Shown: positions 27,241 to 36,789, numbered from the stretch's first letter. The stretch is 64,000 nt of DNA from Roseomonas mucosa ATCC BAA-692 (GCF_000622225.1 NZ_JHWD01000001.1:364593-428592); one strand, 5' to 3'. A program made the numbers and translations. The notes: generated by a model from the sequence alone, not told the origin.

Positions 27241-29850
27241 ATGCTGATCAACCTTCCCCATATCCTCCTGGCCATCGCCGCGCTCCTGGTGGTGGTGAGC
27301 GCCGTGCAGCCCCTGGCGAAGCGCCTGATGGTTTCCGACACGGTGCTGCTGGCGGTGGTGGGAACCGTGCTGGGCGGCGGGGCCGCCTATCTGATGGAAC
27401 AGCGGGTGAACAAGGCGATCGACGACGTCGCCGGCACGCTGATCAACTTCCCGGTGAACGCGGAGGTCTTCCTCTTCATCTTCCTGCCGCTGCTGGTCTT
27501 CCACGGCGCCCTCTCCATCGACGTGCGGCGCCTGGCGCGCGACGCCGCGCCGGTGCTGGTCCTGGCGGTGGTGGCGGTTCTGGTGACCACGGCGGCGATC
27601 GGCTTCGCGCTGGCTCCCATCGCGGGCGTGCCGCTGGCCTCCTGCCTGCTGCTGGGTGCCATCGTCGCCACGACCGACCCCTCGGCGGTGGTGGGCGTCT
27701 TCCGCGACATCGGCGCCGACAGCCGGCTGACCCGGCTGGTGGAGGGCGAGAGCCTGCTGAACGACGCGGCGGCCATCTCGATCTTCACCATCCTGCTGGC
27801 GCAGATCGTGGGGCATCACGAGCCGGACTGGCTGGCCGGCGGCGTGACGCTGGTGGTCTCCTTCGTGGAGGGGCTGGCGGTCGGCTTCGTCTTCGCGCGG
27901 GCCATGCTCTTCGTCATGCCCGTGCTGGGCGGCAACCGGGCGGCCGAGGTGACGATGACGCTCGCGCTGCCCTATTTCGCCTATATCCTCTGCGACGAGG
28001 TCCTGGGCGCCTCCGGCGTGGTGGCGGCGGCGGCGGCGGGGCTGACGGTCAGCGCCATCGGCCCCTCCACCTTCCGGCCGCAGAGCTGGTCCTATCTCAC
28101 CGATGTCTGGGGACAGCTCGCCTTCTGGGCCAGCTCGCTGGTCTTCGTACTGGCCTCGATGCTGGTGCCGCGGCTGCTGCTCGGCATGACACGGTGGGAC
28201 CTGGTGCTGGTCGGCGCGGTGGTGCTGGCCGCCACGCTGGCCCGGGCGGTGGTGCTCTTTGGCCTGCTGCCGGTCCTGCGCTGGGTCGGCATCTCGCAGC
28301 GTATCCCGATCCGCTTCAAGGTCACCATCCTCTGGGGGGGCTTGCGCGGCGCCATCACCCTGGCGCTGGCGCTGTCGGTGACCGAGCATGTCGGCGTGCC
28401 GGCGGCGACGCAGCGCTTCATCACCATCCTGGCCACCGGCTACGTGCTCTTCACCCTGCTGGTGAACGGCACCACGCTGCGCTTCCTGGTGCGGGCGCTG
28501 AAGCTCGACCAGCTCTCGCCCACCGACCAGGCGCTGCGCAACCAGGTGGTGGCCATCGGGCTCGGCGAGGTGCGGGACCGGCTGCGCGACACGGCACGCG
28601 ACTTCGGCTTCTCCCCCCAGGCCTGCGCCCATGTCCTCGACATGTACGAGCGCCGGGTGAAGGTCGAGACCGCCGCCAACACCTTCGACACGGCGATCGG
28701 CGACCGCGACCGCGTGACGCTGGGCCTGATCACCTATGCCTCGCAGGAACGCGCCGTCCTGCTGGAGATCTTCAAGGACCATGGCCTTTCCCGCCGTGTC
28801 ATGGAGAACCTGCTCTGGACCGCGGAGAGCATGATCGACGGGGCCCGCTCCGAGGGGCGGCTCGGCTACATCCAGGCGGCGCGGCGGCGGCTGCGGCCGA
28901 CGCTGCGCTTCCAGGCGGCGCAGTGGCTGCACCGGAACTTCCGCATCGACACGCCGCTGATGCACTGCATGGCCGAGCGTTTCGAGACCCTGCTGCTCAC
29001 GCATCTGGTGTCCGTCGCCATGTCGCGCTTCATGCGCCGCCGCATGGAGCCGGTGCTGGGTGCCCGCGTGACCGAGGTGGTGAGCGACATCGTCGCGCGG
29101 CGGGAGGACCTGCTGGCCGACGCGATGGACACGCTGCGCCTGCAATACCCTGGCTATGCCGAGGCGCTGGAGAGTCGGATGCTGCGCCAGATCGGGCTGC
29201 GGCAGGAGGCGGACGAGTATGCCAGCCTGCGCAGTGAATCGCTGATCGGGGAGGAGCTCTACGAGGAGCTGTCCCGGTCGCTGGACCAGGCGCGCCGCCA
29301 TATCGGCCGGCCGCTGAAGTTCAACCTGCAATCCGGGCTCGACATGCGGATCAAGGATTTTCCCGTCTTCATCGGGTTGCAGGAGGCGGTGCTGCACGAC
29401 ATTGCCATCAGCATGACGGTGCGCTTCACCGTGCCGGGCGAGCGCATCTACCGCCCCGGGCAGAAGGCGCATTCGGTCTATTTCATCAGTTCCGGCGAAG
29501 TCGAATTCATGCAGGACGGCCAGGAAGTCCGGCTGGGCCCCAACGAGTTCTTCGGGGAGCACGAGCTGATCCATGGCGGCCGCCGCAAGGCCCGCGCGCG
29601 GGCCACCAGCTTCTGCCACCTGCTGGAGCTGAGCGCCGCGGATTTCCAGCGCATGATCCTGGACGCGCCGCAGCTGGTGGGCCGCTTCGAGCGGCTGGCC
29701 GGCGACCGGCTGCCCTCCCGGGAGGTGGTGGCGGAACAGGACGACGGGGAGGACGGGGAGACGGCAGAGATGCGCTACGTGACCGCGACGCCCGAGCCGC
29801 CCTTCCGCATCGCCGACGAGACCCGGGACCGGGTGTCCGAGGAACGCTGA
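27241..29850 (+). CDS. CPA1-type cation/H+ antiporter with C-terminal cNMP-binding domain
   Basis: 869 residues. N-terminal 12-13 TM antiporter domain with the ion-binding motif VATTDPSAVVGVFRDI and the GESLLNDAAAISIF block characteristic of NhaP/CPA1 exchangers. A helical cytosolic region of about 250 residues follows. Residues about 720-810 form a cyclic-nucleotide-binding-like domain (VPGERIYRPGQKAHSVYFIS, GPNEFFGEHELIHGG), ending in an acidic tail. Exchanges Na+ or K+ for protons; the tail suggests regulation by a nucleotide or other ligand. ATG 27241 chosen over the overlapping GTG 27238. Confidence 0.92.
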   Translation: MLINLPHILLAIAALLVVVSAVQPLAKRLMVSDTVLLAVVGTVLGGGAAYLMEQRVNKAIDDVAGTLINFPVNAEVFLFIFLPLLVFHGALSIDVRRLARDAAPVLVLAVVAVLVTTAAIGFALAPIAGVPLASCLLLGAIVATTDPSAVVGVFRDIGADSRLTRLVEGESLLNDAAAISIFTILLAQIVGHHEPDWLAGGVTLVVSFVEGLAVGFVFARAMLFVMPVLGGNRAAEVTMTLALPYFAYILCDEVLGASGVVAAAAAGLTVSAIGPSTFRPQSWSYLTDVWGQLAFWASSLVFVLASMLVPRLLLGMTRWDLVLVGAVVLAATLARAVVLFGLLPVLRWVGISQRIPIRFKVTILWGGLRGAITLALALSVTEHVGVPAATQRFITILATGYVLFTLLVNGTTLRFLVRALKLDQLSPTDQALRNQVVAIGLGEVRDRLRDTARDFGFSPQACAHVLDMYERRVKVETAANTFDTAIGDRDRVTLGLITYASQERAVLLEIFKDHGLSRRVMENLLWTAESMIDGARSEGRLGYIQAARRRLRPTLRFQAAQWLHRNFRIDTPLMHCMAERFETLLLTHLVSVAMSRFMRRRMEPVLGARVTEVVSDIVARREDLLADAMDTLRLQYPGYAEALESRMLRQIGLRQEADEYASLRSESLIGEELYEELSRSLDQARRHIGRPLKFNLQSGLDMRIKDFPVFIGLQEAVLHDIAISMTVRFTVPGERIYRPGQKAHSVYFISSGEVEFMQDGQEVRLGPNEFFGEHELIHGGRRKARARATSFCHLLELSAADFQRMILDAPQLVGRFERLAGDRLPSREVVAEQDDGEDGETAEMRYVTATPEPPFRIADETRDRVSEER

Positions 29851-29947
29851 CGGTCCTGTCCGGCGTTGCGCTTCCCTGGCGGAGAGAGGGGCCGGCGGGA
29901 AAGGCAGCGCCTCTCCCCCGGGGCCGGCCGCTACGCGCGACGGCGGG

Positions 29948-30622
29948 CTACCCGCCCGGCCATTCGATTTCCGCCAGGACGGGCAGGTGGTCGGAGGCTT
30001 CCCGGGCGGCGGGGTCGGTCCAGCTCCGGCGCAGGAGCTGGCGCGGGCGGCCGTAGATCCGGTCCAGCGAAAGCAGCGGGCGCCGCACGGGGAAGGTCCT
30101 TTCCCGCGTGCGGACCGGCAGGATGCCGAGGAAGGCGCGGTCCACGGCGCCGCGCCAGCTCCATTCGTTGAAGTCGCCCATGGCCAGGGCGGGGCCTTCC
30201 ACCTGTCGCGCCAGCCCGGCCAGGACCCTTGCCTGGTGCCGCCTTTCGCGTCCCTGCAGGCCGAAATGCGCCGAGAAGACGTGCAGCGGGCCGCCGGCGA
30301 GGTCCAGCACCGCCGAGATCACCGCGCGCGGCTCGCGCCCCGGCAGGGAGGCGTCGTGTACCGCCGCCTCGCGCAGGGGCAGGCGGCTGATCAGCATGTG
30401 GCCGTAGCTGCCCCCGGCCTCGCGCATCGTGGGGGCCTCCACCGCCTGCCCGCCCAGGGCCTCGCGCAGCAGGCGGAAGGGCTGCTCGCCATCATGGCGG
30501 TTGCGGCCCTCCACCTCCTGCAAGGCGACCAGGTCGGGCGCGTGGCGCCGCACCAGGGCGATGACGCGGCCGAGGTCGTAGCGCCCGGCGGGGCAGATCC
30601 CGGCATGGATGTTCCAGCTCAT
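29948..30622 (-). CDS. endonuclease/exonuclease/phosphatase (EEP) family protein, second copy
   Basis: 224 residues from ATG 30622 (MSWNIHAGICPAG). EEP motifs in order: WNIHAG, LVALQEVEGRNRHDG, LHVFSAHFGLQGRERRH, AMGDFNEWSWRG and the closing ASDHLPVLAEIEW. Clearly related to the EEP protein at 26 kb (shared HFGL, GDxNEW, SDHLP blocks). An upstream TTG at 30709, two bases past the previous stop, could add 29 residues through a tandem repeat. Likely co-transcribed with the upstream PLD-VTT gene. Confidence 0.87.
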   Translation of the reverse strand: MSWNIHAGICPAGRYDLGRVIALVRRHAPDLVALQEVEGRNRHDGEQPFRLLREALGGQAVEAPTMREAGGSYGHMLISRLPLREAAVHDASLPGREPRAVISAVLDLAGGPLHVFSAHFGLQGRERRHQARVLAGLARQVEGPALAMGDFNEWSWRGAVDRAFLGILPVRTRERTFPVRRPLLSLDRIYGRPRQLLRRSWTDPAAREASDHLPVLAEIEWPGG

Positions 30623-30638
30623 GACGCGCAGGCCGCCC

Positions 30639-30683
30639 GGCGGCTTGTGTGATGGCGGCTTGTGTGATGGCGGCGCGGGTGAT
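30639..30683 (-). repeat. three tandem 15-bp repeats before the EEP gene
   Basis: Plus-strand unit GGCGGCTTGTGTGAT occurs twice exactly (30639-30653, 30654-30668), then as GGCGGCGCGGGTGAT (30669-30683). The 15-bp period equals five codons. Read on the minus strand in the EEP frame it gives PPSHK units, so copy-number change would not shift frame if the gene starts upstream. Confidence 0.7.
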
Positions 30684-30711
30684 GGCGGCAGGGCCTTGCG
30701 GTGCGGCAAGC

Positions 30712-32910
30712 TCAGCCCTCGTGCCGCAGGTGCCGGACGAGACGCTGGAGGCCCCAGGTGACGCCCGCCCAGAGCACCATCAGCCCGAGCAGCAGCGCCA
30801 CGTTCTCCACCGTGGGGAATTCCAGGATGCGGGTCATCCGGTCGCCCAGCGCCGACATCAGCACCACGCCCGGCAGCAGGCCCAGGAAGGTGCCGGCCAT
30901 GTAGTCGAAGAAGCGGATGCGCATCGCCCCGGCGACGAGGTTGACCAGGGTGAAGGGTGCCACCGGCAGCAGGCGGATGGCGGTGACCGCCATGATGCCG
31001 TTGCGGGCCACGCTCTGGCTGACGCGGTTGATGCGGGGGCCCAGGAAGCGCCGCAGCAGGTCCGGCCCCATGCGGCGGCCCAGGCCGTACATGGCGGCGG
31101 CGCTGAGCATGGCGCCGCCGGTGGCATAGCCCAGCCCCGGCCAGGTGCCGAAGGCGGCGGCGGTGGCGATGATCAGCACGTTGACCGGAAAGGCCAGCAG
31201 GCCGAGCAGCAGGAAGAGGCCGATGGCCGCGAAGGGGCCCCAGCCGCCGCCTTCGTCCAGCATGGCGCGGATGGCGGAGGGCGAGACGAGGTCCGCCATC
31301 GGCGTGTAGCGCCAGAGCAGGCCGATGGCCACGACCGGCACCAGCACCAGCAGCGCCTTCAGCAGCAGCGGCCAGGGCTTGCCGCCGGGATTGCCGGGGG
31401 CGAAGTCGGCGAAGAATTCCTCCGCCCCGATCGGGCGGTGCGGGTCGGCTGCCGCTTCCAGCGTGGGCACGCGCTCGTGTCGCTTCAACTCGCCATCCTC
31501 GATGGGGCGCAGGGAATGGTCCCCGCCATTCAGGGCATCCACCGCCGCGAACAGCGCGCCGTGCCTGCCGAGGGCCTCCGTCGCCGCCTCGCCCGAAACG
31601 CCCAGATGCTCGCCGAGGAGGCGGCCCAGGACGCGCCGCACCGACCGGCGCCCGGCCTCGTCCCCAGCCTCTAGGATCAGGTCGCATTCCGTGTCCGTGC
31701 CCATGGACCGGTTGCAGAGGTTGGAGGAGCCGACGCGCAGCAGCCGGTCGTCGATGATCATGACCTTGGCATGCACCATGACCTCGTGCTCGGTCCGCGT
31801 CCCGCGCACATGCGGGAAGACCAGCCGGACGCGCCCGCCCATGCCGGCGCGGCGGATGGCGCGCATGAAGCGGATTCTCCCGGCCAGCATGGTGCGGTGC
31901 TCCAGCCAGGTGTGGTGCGTCTTCGGGCAGACCAGGAGGATCTGGAGTTCCGGCCGCTCCTTCAGCCGGCGGATGAAGGCGCGGGCGATGGTGCCGCAGG
32001 TGAGGAACTGGTTCTCCGCGTAGATCCAGCACTCCGCGGTGGCGATGGTGTCGAGGTAGAGCTGCCGGATCTCGCGGATGGGGGGCTGTCGGTGCCCGTC
32101 GCGGTCCTCCGTGGCGGGCTCGGTGCGGGCGATGCCCACGGCGATGTCATGGAAATCCGGCGCCACGCCCTCCGGCCATGGATCGTGCGGGGCGGGCGGG
32201 GCGGGCGGCAGTTCCTCGCAGGCGGCGCGGGCCCAGCGGCGGCGCACCAGCTCCGCCAGATCAGCGGCGGCGGGGCCGTCCACCAGCATCTGCACGTCGT
32301 GGAAGGGCGGGTAGGGCGCGCCGCCGGGATCGACGCGCAACGGGTTGTCCGGGTCGTGCTCCGCCGTGTCCCAGCGGCGGATGGTCAGGTCCAGCCCGCC
32401 GGCGAAGGCGATGGCGCCGTCCACCACCACGATCTTCTGGTGGTGGGAGGCGCCGAAGGGGACCGTATCGTCCAGGGAGAGCTCGACATTGGGAGGCGTG
32501 TTCCAGCGCAGCGCCAGTACCGGCAGCAGCTCGCGCTCCATGGCGTAGAGGACGGAATAGTCCCAGAGCAGCAGGCGGATCCTGAGGTCCGGATTGCGCT
32601 CGGCCAGGGCGCTCAGGAAGGGGCCGAGCGTTTCCGGCAGCCCGTCCTCCACCCGGCCGGAGGGGCCGGCCAGCGGCGTGCGGCTGTCGATGTCCCAGCC
32701 GACGATCTGGATGCTGTGCCGGGCATTGCGGAGCGCCTTCCGCAGCGCGTCGTAGTAGGGCGCGGCATCCGGCAGCAGCGTGGCCCGTTCCGCCTGCGCC
32801 AGCCGCCAAAGGTTGCGGCCGGGCTGGAGGAGCGCCGCACGCCCTGACAGCATCGCTGGACGCCAGCGCCTGATCGCCCTGATGTTACCCACCCGCAAGC
32901 CACCTGCCAT
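30712..32910 (-). CDS. phospholipase D / VTT-domain (SNARE-associated type) fusion protein
   Basis: 732 residues. The N-terminal two thirds is a PLD enzyme with HKD motifs HHQKIVVVDGAIAFAGGLD (about residue 175) and VHAKVMIIDDRLLRVGSSN (about residue 380). Starting near residue 510 is a membrane domain with five to six helices of the VTT/TVP38 (DedA-like) family (LLAFPVNVLIIATAAAFG, RLLPVAPFTLVNLVAGAMR). VTT proteins are linked to phospholipid scrambling or transport, so hydrolysis or transfer and lipid translocation are joined in one chain. No frameshift is seen. Confidence 0.9.
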   Translation of the reverse strand: MAGGLRVGNIRAIRRWRPAMLSGRAALLQPGRNLWRLAQAERATLLPDAAPYYDALRKALRNARHSIQIVGWDIDSRTPLAGPSGRVEDGLPETLGPFLSALAERNPDLRIRLLLWDYSVLYAMERELLPVLALRWNTPPNVELSLDDTVPFGASHHQKIVVVDGAIAFAGGLDLTIRRWDTAEHDPDNPLRVDPGGAPYPPFHDVQMLVDGPAAADLAELVRRRWARAACEELPPAPPAPHDPWPEGVAPDFHDIAVGIARTEPATEDRDGHRQPPIREIRQLYLDTIATAECWIYAENQFLTCGTIARAFIRRLKERPELQILLVCPKTHHTWLEHRTMLAGRIRFMRAIRRAGMGGRVRLVFPHVRGTRTEHEVMVHAKVMIIDDRLLRVGSSNLCNRSMGTDTECDLILEAGDEAGRRSVRRVLGRLLGEHLGVSGEAATEALGRHGALFAAVDALNGGDHSLRPIEDGELKRHERVPTLEAAADPHRPIGAEEFFADFAPGNPGGKPWPLLLKALLVLVPVVAIGLLWRYTPMADLVSPSAIRAMLDEGGGWGPFAAIGLFLLLGLLAFPVNVLIIATAAAFGTWPGLGYATGGAMLSAAAMYGLGRRMGPDLLRRFLGPRINRVSQSVARNGIMAVTAIRLLPVAPFTLVNLVAGAMRIRFFDYMAGTFLGLLPGVVLMSALGDRMTRILEFPTVENVALLLGLMVLWAGVTWGLQRLVRHLRHEG

Positions 32911-33042
32911 ATCCGGACCGAGGCCCTAACGCGGCTGGAGGCAGTCCGTTTTGCATTGCGGAAGCCCTGTGCCGTAGGGCCGCCCCGGCCGTGACTGGCA
33001 CCGGCCCCAACCCGTACCAGTTATGGTTGTGGCGCGCGGGGG

Positions 33043-33492
33043 TCAATCCGCCCGGAACTGGGTCGGGTCGGAAATGCCCATCTCGTGGCCCTTGCGGTCG
33101 AAGGCTTCCTCGTAGACCACCGCGAGCCGGGTCTTCACCTCGCCATCCGCGTAGTGCTGGCCGCTCGGCTCGCTGGCGCGGGGCGCCTCGGTTCCCAGGG
33201 AAACCAGATAGAGGCCCTGGGCCCGCAGCCCCTCGGCATGCATGGCCTCCACGCTCAGCCGCGTTTCCGCCTCGCCCAGCTTCTCCCGCATCCTCGCCAG
33301 TTCCTCCCGCAGCGCGGCGATCTCGCGCGTCTGGGCCGCCGTACGGGTCTTTCCGGCGGCCAGTTCGTCCTTCTGGCTGCTGGCCTGCATGCGCAGCCGG
33401 ACCACCTCGTCCGCCAGCCGCAGGCTCATGCTCTCCAGCTCGTCGATCGTGGCCGCCGGGGCATGGGCAACGAGGGGGGGCGGGATGGGCAT
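33043..33492 (-). CDS. hypothetical coiled-coil protein
   Basis: 149 residues from ATG 33492. Residues about 15-85 form a continuous predicted coiled coil rich in E, L, R and A (REIAALREELARMREKLGEA). The globular C-terminus includes GLYLVSLGTEAPRASEP and EVKTRLAVVYEEAFDRKGHE. No catalytic motif or signal peptide. Likely a cytosolic structural or regulatory protein. Lies downstream of the FAD dehydrogenase on the same strand with a 169-bp gap. Family not recognised. Confidence 0.7.
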   Translation of the reverse strand: MPIPPPLVAHAPAATIDELESMSLRLADEVVRLRMQASSQKDELAAGKTRTAAQTREIAALREELARMREKLGEAETRLSVEAMHAEGLRAQGLYLVSLGTEAPRASEPSGQHYADGEVKTRLAVVYEEAFDRKGHEMGISDPTQFRAD

Positions 33493-33661
33493 GCGGTCCT
33501 CCTGGCTTTTCCCGGGGCGTTTTCCCGGGCCCGGCCGGTTAGGCGGGCCAGGCGGCAGGATTATGGCCGGTTCCCGCTGGAGGAGCGAGAAAGGCGTGAT
33601 TTCCGTGCCCTGGCCCCGTTTCGGGCGGCCTGGGCCGGTGGAGAGGCCGGGTCGCAGTGGC

Positions 33662-35299
33662 TCAGGCGGCGGCCCGCGTTTCCACAGCCCCCAACAGGCT
33701 CCGCCCCACCGCCTCGGCGATGCGGATGCCGTCCACCCCGGCGGACAGAATGCCGCCCGCATAGCCCGCGCCCTCGCCGGCCGGGAACAGGCCGCGCGTG
33801 TTCAGGCTTTGCAGGTCCTCGCCGCGGCGGATGCGCAGCGGGGAGGAGGTGCGCGTCTCCACCCCCGTCATCACCGCATCCTCCATGGCGAAGCCCGGGA
33901 TCTGCCGGGCGAAGGCGGGCAGGGCCTCGCGGATCGCCGCCACGGCGAAATCCGGCAGGCAGAGGGCGAGGTCGGTGGGCGTCACCCCCGGCTTGTAGGA
34001 GGGGATGACGCTGCCGAGTTCCGTCGAGGGGCGTCCGGCCAGGAAATCGCCGACGCGCTGCGCCGGGGCGGCATAGGTGCCGCCGCCCGCCTCGAAGGCC
34101 AGGGATTCCCAGTGGCGCTGGAACGCGATGCCGGACAGCGGCCCACCCGGATAGTCGTCCGGGGTGATGCTGACCACGATGCCGGAATTGGCGTTCCGCT
34201 CGGCGCGGGAATACTGGCTCATGCCGTTGGTCACGACGCGTCCGGGCTCCGACGTCGCGGCCACCACCGTGCCGCCGGGGCACATGCAGAAGGAATAGAC
34301 CGCCCGCCCGTTGGCGGCGTGGTGGACCAGCTTGTAGTCCGCCGCCCCCAGCGTCCTGTGTCCGGCGAAGGGGCCGAAGCGGGCGCGGTCGATCAGCGAC
34401 TGCGGATGCTCGATCCGCACGCCGAGGGAGAAGGGCTTGGGCTCCATGTAGACGCCGCGCTCGTGCAGCATGGCGAAGCTGTCCCGGGCGCTGTGGCCCA
34501 GGGCCAGCACCACATGGTCGGCGCGGATGCGCTCGCCGTCCTGGAGCACCACGCCGCGGACCTGGCGCGTGCCGTCCGGAGCGGTCCCGATCTCCAGGTC
34601 CTCGACCCGCGCGCCGAAGCGGTATTCGCCGCCCAGGGCTTCCACCGTCGCGCGGATGCTTTCCACCATGGTGACGAGGCGGAAGGTGCCGATATGCGGC
34701 TTGGAGACGAAGAGGATCTCCTCCGGCGCCCCGGCCTTCACGAATTCCTCCAGCACCTTCCGGCCCAGGTTCTGCGGGTCCTTGATGCCGGAATAGAGCT
34801 TGCCGTCGGAGAAGGTGCCCGCGCCGCCCTCGCCGAACTGCACGTTGCTCTCGGGCGTCAGCACCGATTTGCGCCAGAGCGCCCAGGTGTCCTTGGTGCG
34901 TTCCCGCACCACCTTGCCGCGCTCCAGGATGATGGGGCGGAAGCCCATCTGCGCCAGGACCAGCCCGGCCATCAGCCCGCAGGGGCCGGCGCCGATCACC
35001 ACCGGACGATTGGCGAAGCCCTCCGGCGCCCGTGCCACGAAGCGGTAGCGCGTGTCGGGCGCCGGGGCGATGTTGCGGTCCTGGGCGAAGCGGCGCAGCA
35101 CCGCGGCCTCGTTCCGCAGCTCCACGTCCAGCGTATAGACCAGCAGGATCTGGGACTTCTTGCGCGCGTCATGGCCGCGCCGCGCCACGGTGAAGCCCAG
35201 CAGATCCGCCTCCGTCACGCCAAGGCGCCGCAGCAGCGCGGCGCGCAGGGCGGGCTCGGGATGGTCCAGGGGCAGGCGAAGCTCGGTCAGGCGCAGCAT
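33662..35299 (-). CDS. FAD-dependent dehydrogenase (COG2509-like)
   Basis: 545 residues from ATG 35299 (MLRLTELRLPLDHPE), where homologues usually begin; a start at 35383 would add 28 unrelated residues. A small N-terminal alpha/beta domain (FTVARRGHDARKKSQILLVY) precedes the FAD site VVIGAGPCGLMAGLVLAQMG. Later blocks include NVQFGEGGAGTFSDGKLYSG, FCMCPGGTVVAATSEPG and the C-terminal GLFPAGEGAGYAGGI. Family members are uncharacterised cytosolic flavoproteins. Substrate unknown. Confidence 0.87.
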   Translation of the reverse strand: MLRLTELRLPLDHPEPALRAALLRRLGVTEADLLGFTVARRGHDARKKSQILLVYTLDVELRNEAAVLRRFAQDRNIAPAPDTRYRFVARAPEGFANRPVVIGAGPCGLMAGLVLAQMGFRPIILERGKVVRERTKDTWALWRKSVLTPESNVQFGEGGAGTFSDGKLYSGIKDPQNLGRKVLEEFVKAGAPEEILFVSKPHIGTFRLVTMVESIRATVEALGGEYRFGARVEDLEIGTAPDGTRQVRGVVLQDGERIRADHVVLALGHSARDSFAMLHERGVYMEPKPFSLGVRIEHPQSLIDRARFGPFAGHRTLGAADYKLVHHAANGRAVYSFCMCPGGTVVAATSEPGRVVTNGMSQYSRAERNANSGIVVSITPDDYPGGPLSGIAFQRHWESLAFEAGGGTYAAPAQRVGDFLAGRPSTELGSVIPSYKPGVTPTDLALCLPDFAVAAIREALPAFARQIPGFAMEDAVMTGVETRTSSPLRIRRGEDLQSLNTRGLFPAGEGAGYAGGILSAGVDGIRIAEAVGRSLLGAVETRAAA

Positions 35300-35547
35300 G
35301 TCGGCGGAAGGATGCGGGTCATCCGGGGAGAGATAGGTCGCGCCGCCGCGCGCACCAAGCTGGAGAAACATCGCCCGCGCCATGCGTTCGATGCGCGGCG
35401 GGGACGTTGCCCCCCGGCCACGCCCGGAGTGGCTGCCTCTGGCCGCGTTGTGCCCCGTGGCTGGCCGCCGGGGGGGCGCCTCTCGCCTCGGGGAGAGCGC
35501 AACGCCGGATCAGAAGCGCGACCCGGCGCGGAGAGCCGCCGCCCGGA

Positions 35548-36750
35548 TCAGGCGGCGAAGGCGGCCCGGAGCTGGCGCAGCACCTGGGCCACGGCCCGCG
35601 CGGCCTGGGCAATTTCCGCATCGCCATGCAGCGGGGTGGGGGTGAAGCGCAGGCGTTCCGTTCCACGTGGGACGGTGGGGTAGTTGATCGGCGTCACATA
35701 GAGGCCGTGGTCCTCCAGCAGCAGGCGGCTGACCTCGCGGCACAGGGCGGCGTCGCCGACGCGCACCGGCACGATATGGCTCATCGAGGGCATGGGCTCC
35801 ACGCCCGCCTCGCGGAACGCGGCCTTCAGCCGCGCAGCCCGTTCCTGGTGTCGTTCCCGCAGTGCCGTCGCGCCCTTCACATGGCGGACGGAGGCCAGGG
35901 CGGCGGCGGCGATGCAGGGCGGCATGGAGGTGGTGAAGATGAAGCCCGAGGCGGAGGAGCGCAGCCAGTCGATCACCGCCGCATCGCCCGCGACATAGCC
36001 GCCATGGCAGCCGAAGGCCTTGCCCAGCGTGCCCTGGACGATGTCGATGCCGTCCAGCACCCCGTCGCGCTCCGCCACGCCGGCGCCGTGCTCGCCGTAC
36101 ATGCCGACGGCATGGACCTCGTCGAGATAGGTCAGCGCGCCGTGCCTGCGGGCAACGGCGATGATGTCCGCTAGCGGGCCGATATCCGCGTCCATGGAAT
36201 AGACGGATTCGAAGGCGACCAGCTTGTTCACCCCCGGTTCGGCACGGGCGAGCAGCTCGTCCAGATGGGCCACGTCGTTGTGGCGCCAGATCGCCTTCCG
36301 GGCGTTCTTCATGCCCGCGATCATGGAGGCGTGGTTCTTCTCGTCGGAGAAGACCTGCCAGTTGCCGCCCATGCTGGCCAGGATGGTGCCCAGCGCCGCC
36401 TGGTTGGCGACATAGCCGGAAGTGAAGACCAGCGCCGCCTCCTTCCGGTGCAGCGTGGCCAGCTCGGCCTCCAGCGCGACATGGTAGGGCGTGTTGCCGG
36501 AGATGTTGCGCGTGCCGCCGGAGCCGACGCCGTGCTCCTCGACCGCCCGCTTCGCGGCCTCGGCCAGGATGTCGGAGCCGCCGAGGCCAAGATAGTCGTT
36601 GGAGGACCAGACCAGAACCTCCCGCCCATCCGGCATGGTGTAGCGGGGGAAGCCGTGGCGCGACTTGCTGAGGTCGGCGAAGGTCCGGTAGCGCCCTTCG
36701 GCCTTCATCTGGGCCAGTTCGCGGCGGCAGTGATCGTGAAACGGGTGCAT
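35548..36750 (-). CDS. hemA: 5-aminolevulinate synthase
   Basis: 400 residues. PLP-dependent condensation of glycine and succinyl-CoA to 5-aminolevulinate, the first step of heme synthesis in alphaproteobacteria. Diagnostic segments are VWSSNDYLGLGGSDILAEA, HGVGSGGTRNISGN, the YLDEVHAVGMYGEHGAG aspartate block and the PLP-lysine motif VQGTLGKAFGCHGGY. The length is standard. Starts 39 bp after the phosphatase gene on the same strand. Supplies the pathway that also uses hemF, 2 kb to the right. Confidence 0.96.
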   Translation of the reverse strand: MHPFHDHCRRELAQMKAEGRYRTFADLSKSRHGFPRYTMPDGREVLVWSSNDYLGLGGSDILAEAAKRAVEEHGVGSGGTRNISGNTPYHVALEAELATLHRKEAALVFTSGYVANQAALGTILASMGGNWQVFSDEKNHASMIAGMKNARKAIWRHNDVAHLDELLARAEPGVNKLVAFESVYSMDADIGPLADIIAVARRHGALTYLDEVHAVGMYGEHGAGVAERDGVLDGIDIVQGTLGKAFGCHGGYVAGDAAVIDWLRSSASGFIFTTSMPPCIAAAALASVRHVKGATALRERHQERAARLKAAFREAGVEPMPSMSHIVPVRVGDAALCREVSRLLLEDHGLYVTPINYPTVPRGTERLRFTPTPLHGDAEIAQAARAVAQVLRQLRAAFAA

Positions 36751-36789
36751 GGCGTCTCCGCGACAGGCGGGAGGATATAAGGGGGTGGC

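Noticed and set aside
25990..29619. Long minus-strand open frame covering the antiporter region
   Set aside because: Only its C-terminal 287 codons (25990-26853) are a true EEP gene; the rest is antisense to the antiporter.
35407..36174. Plus-strand ORF opposite hemA
   Set aside because: Antisense to a clear 5-aminolevulinate synthase; no motif.
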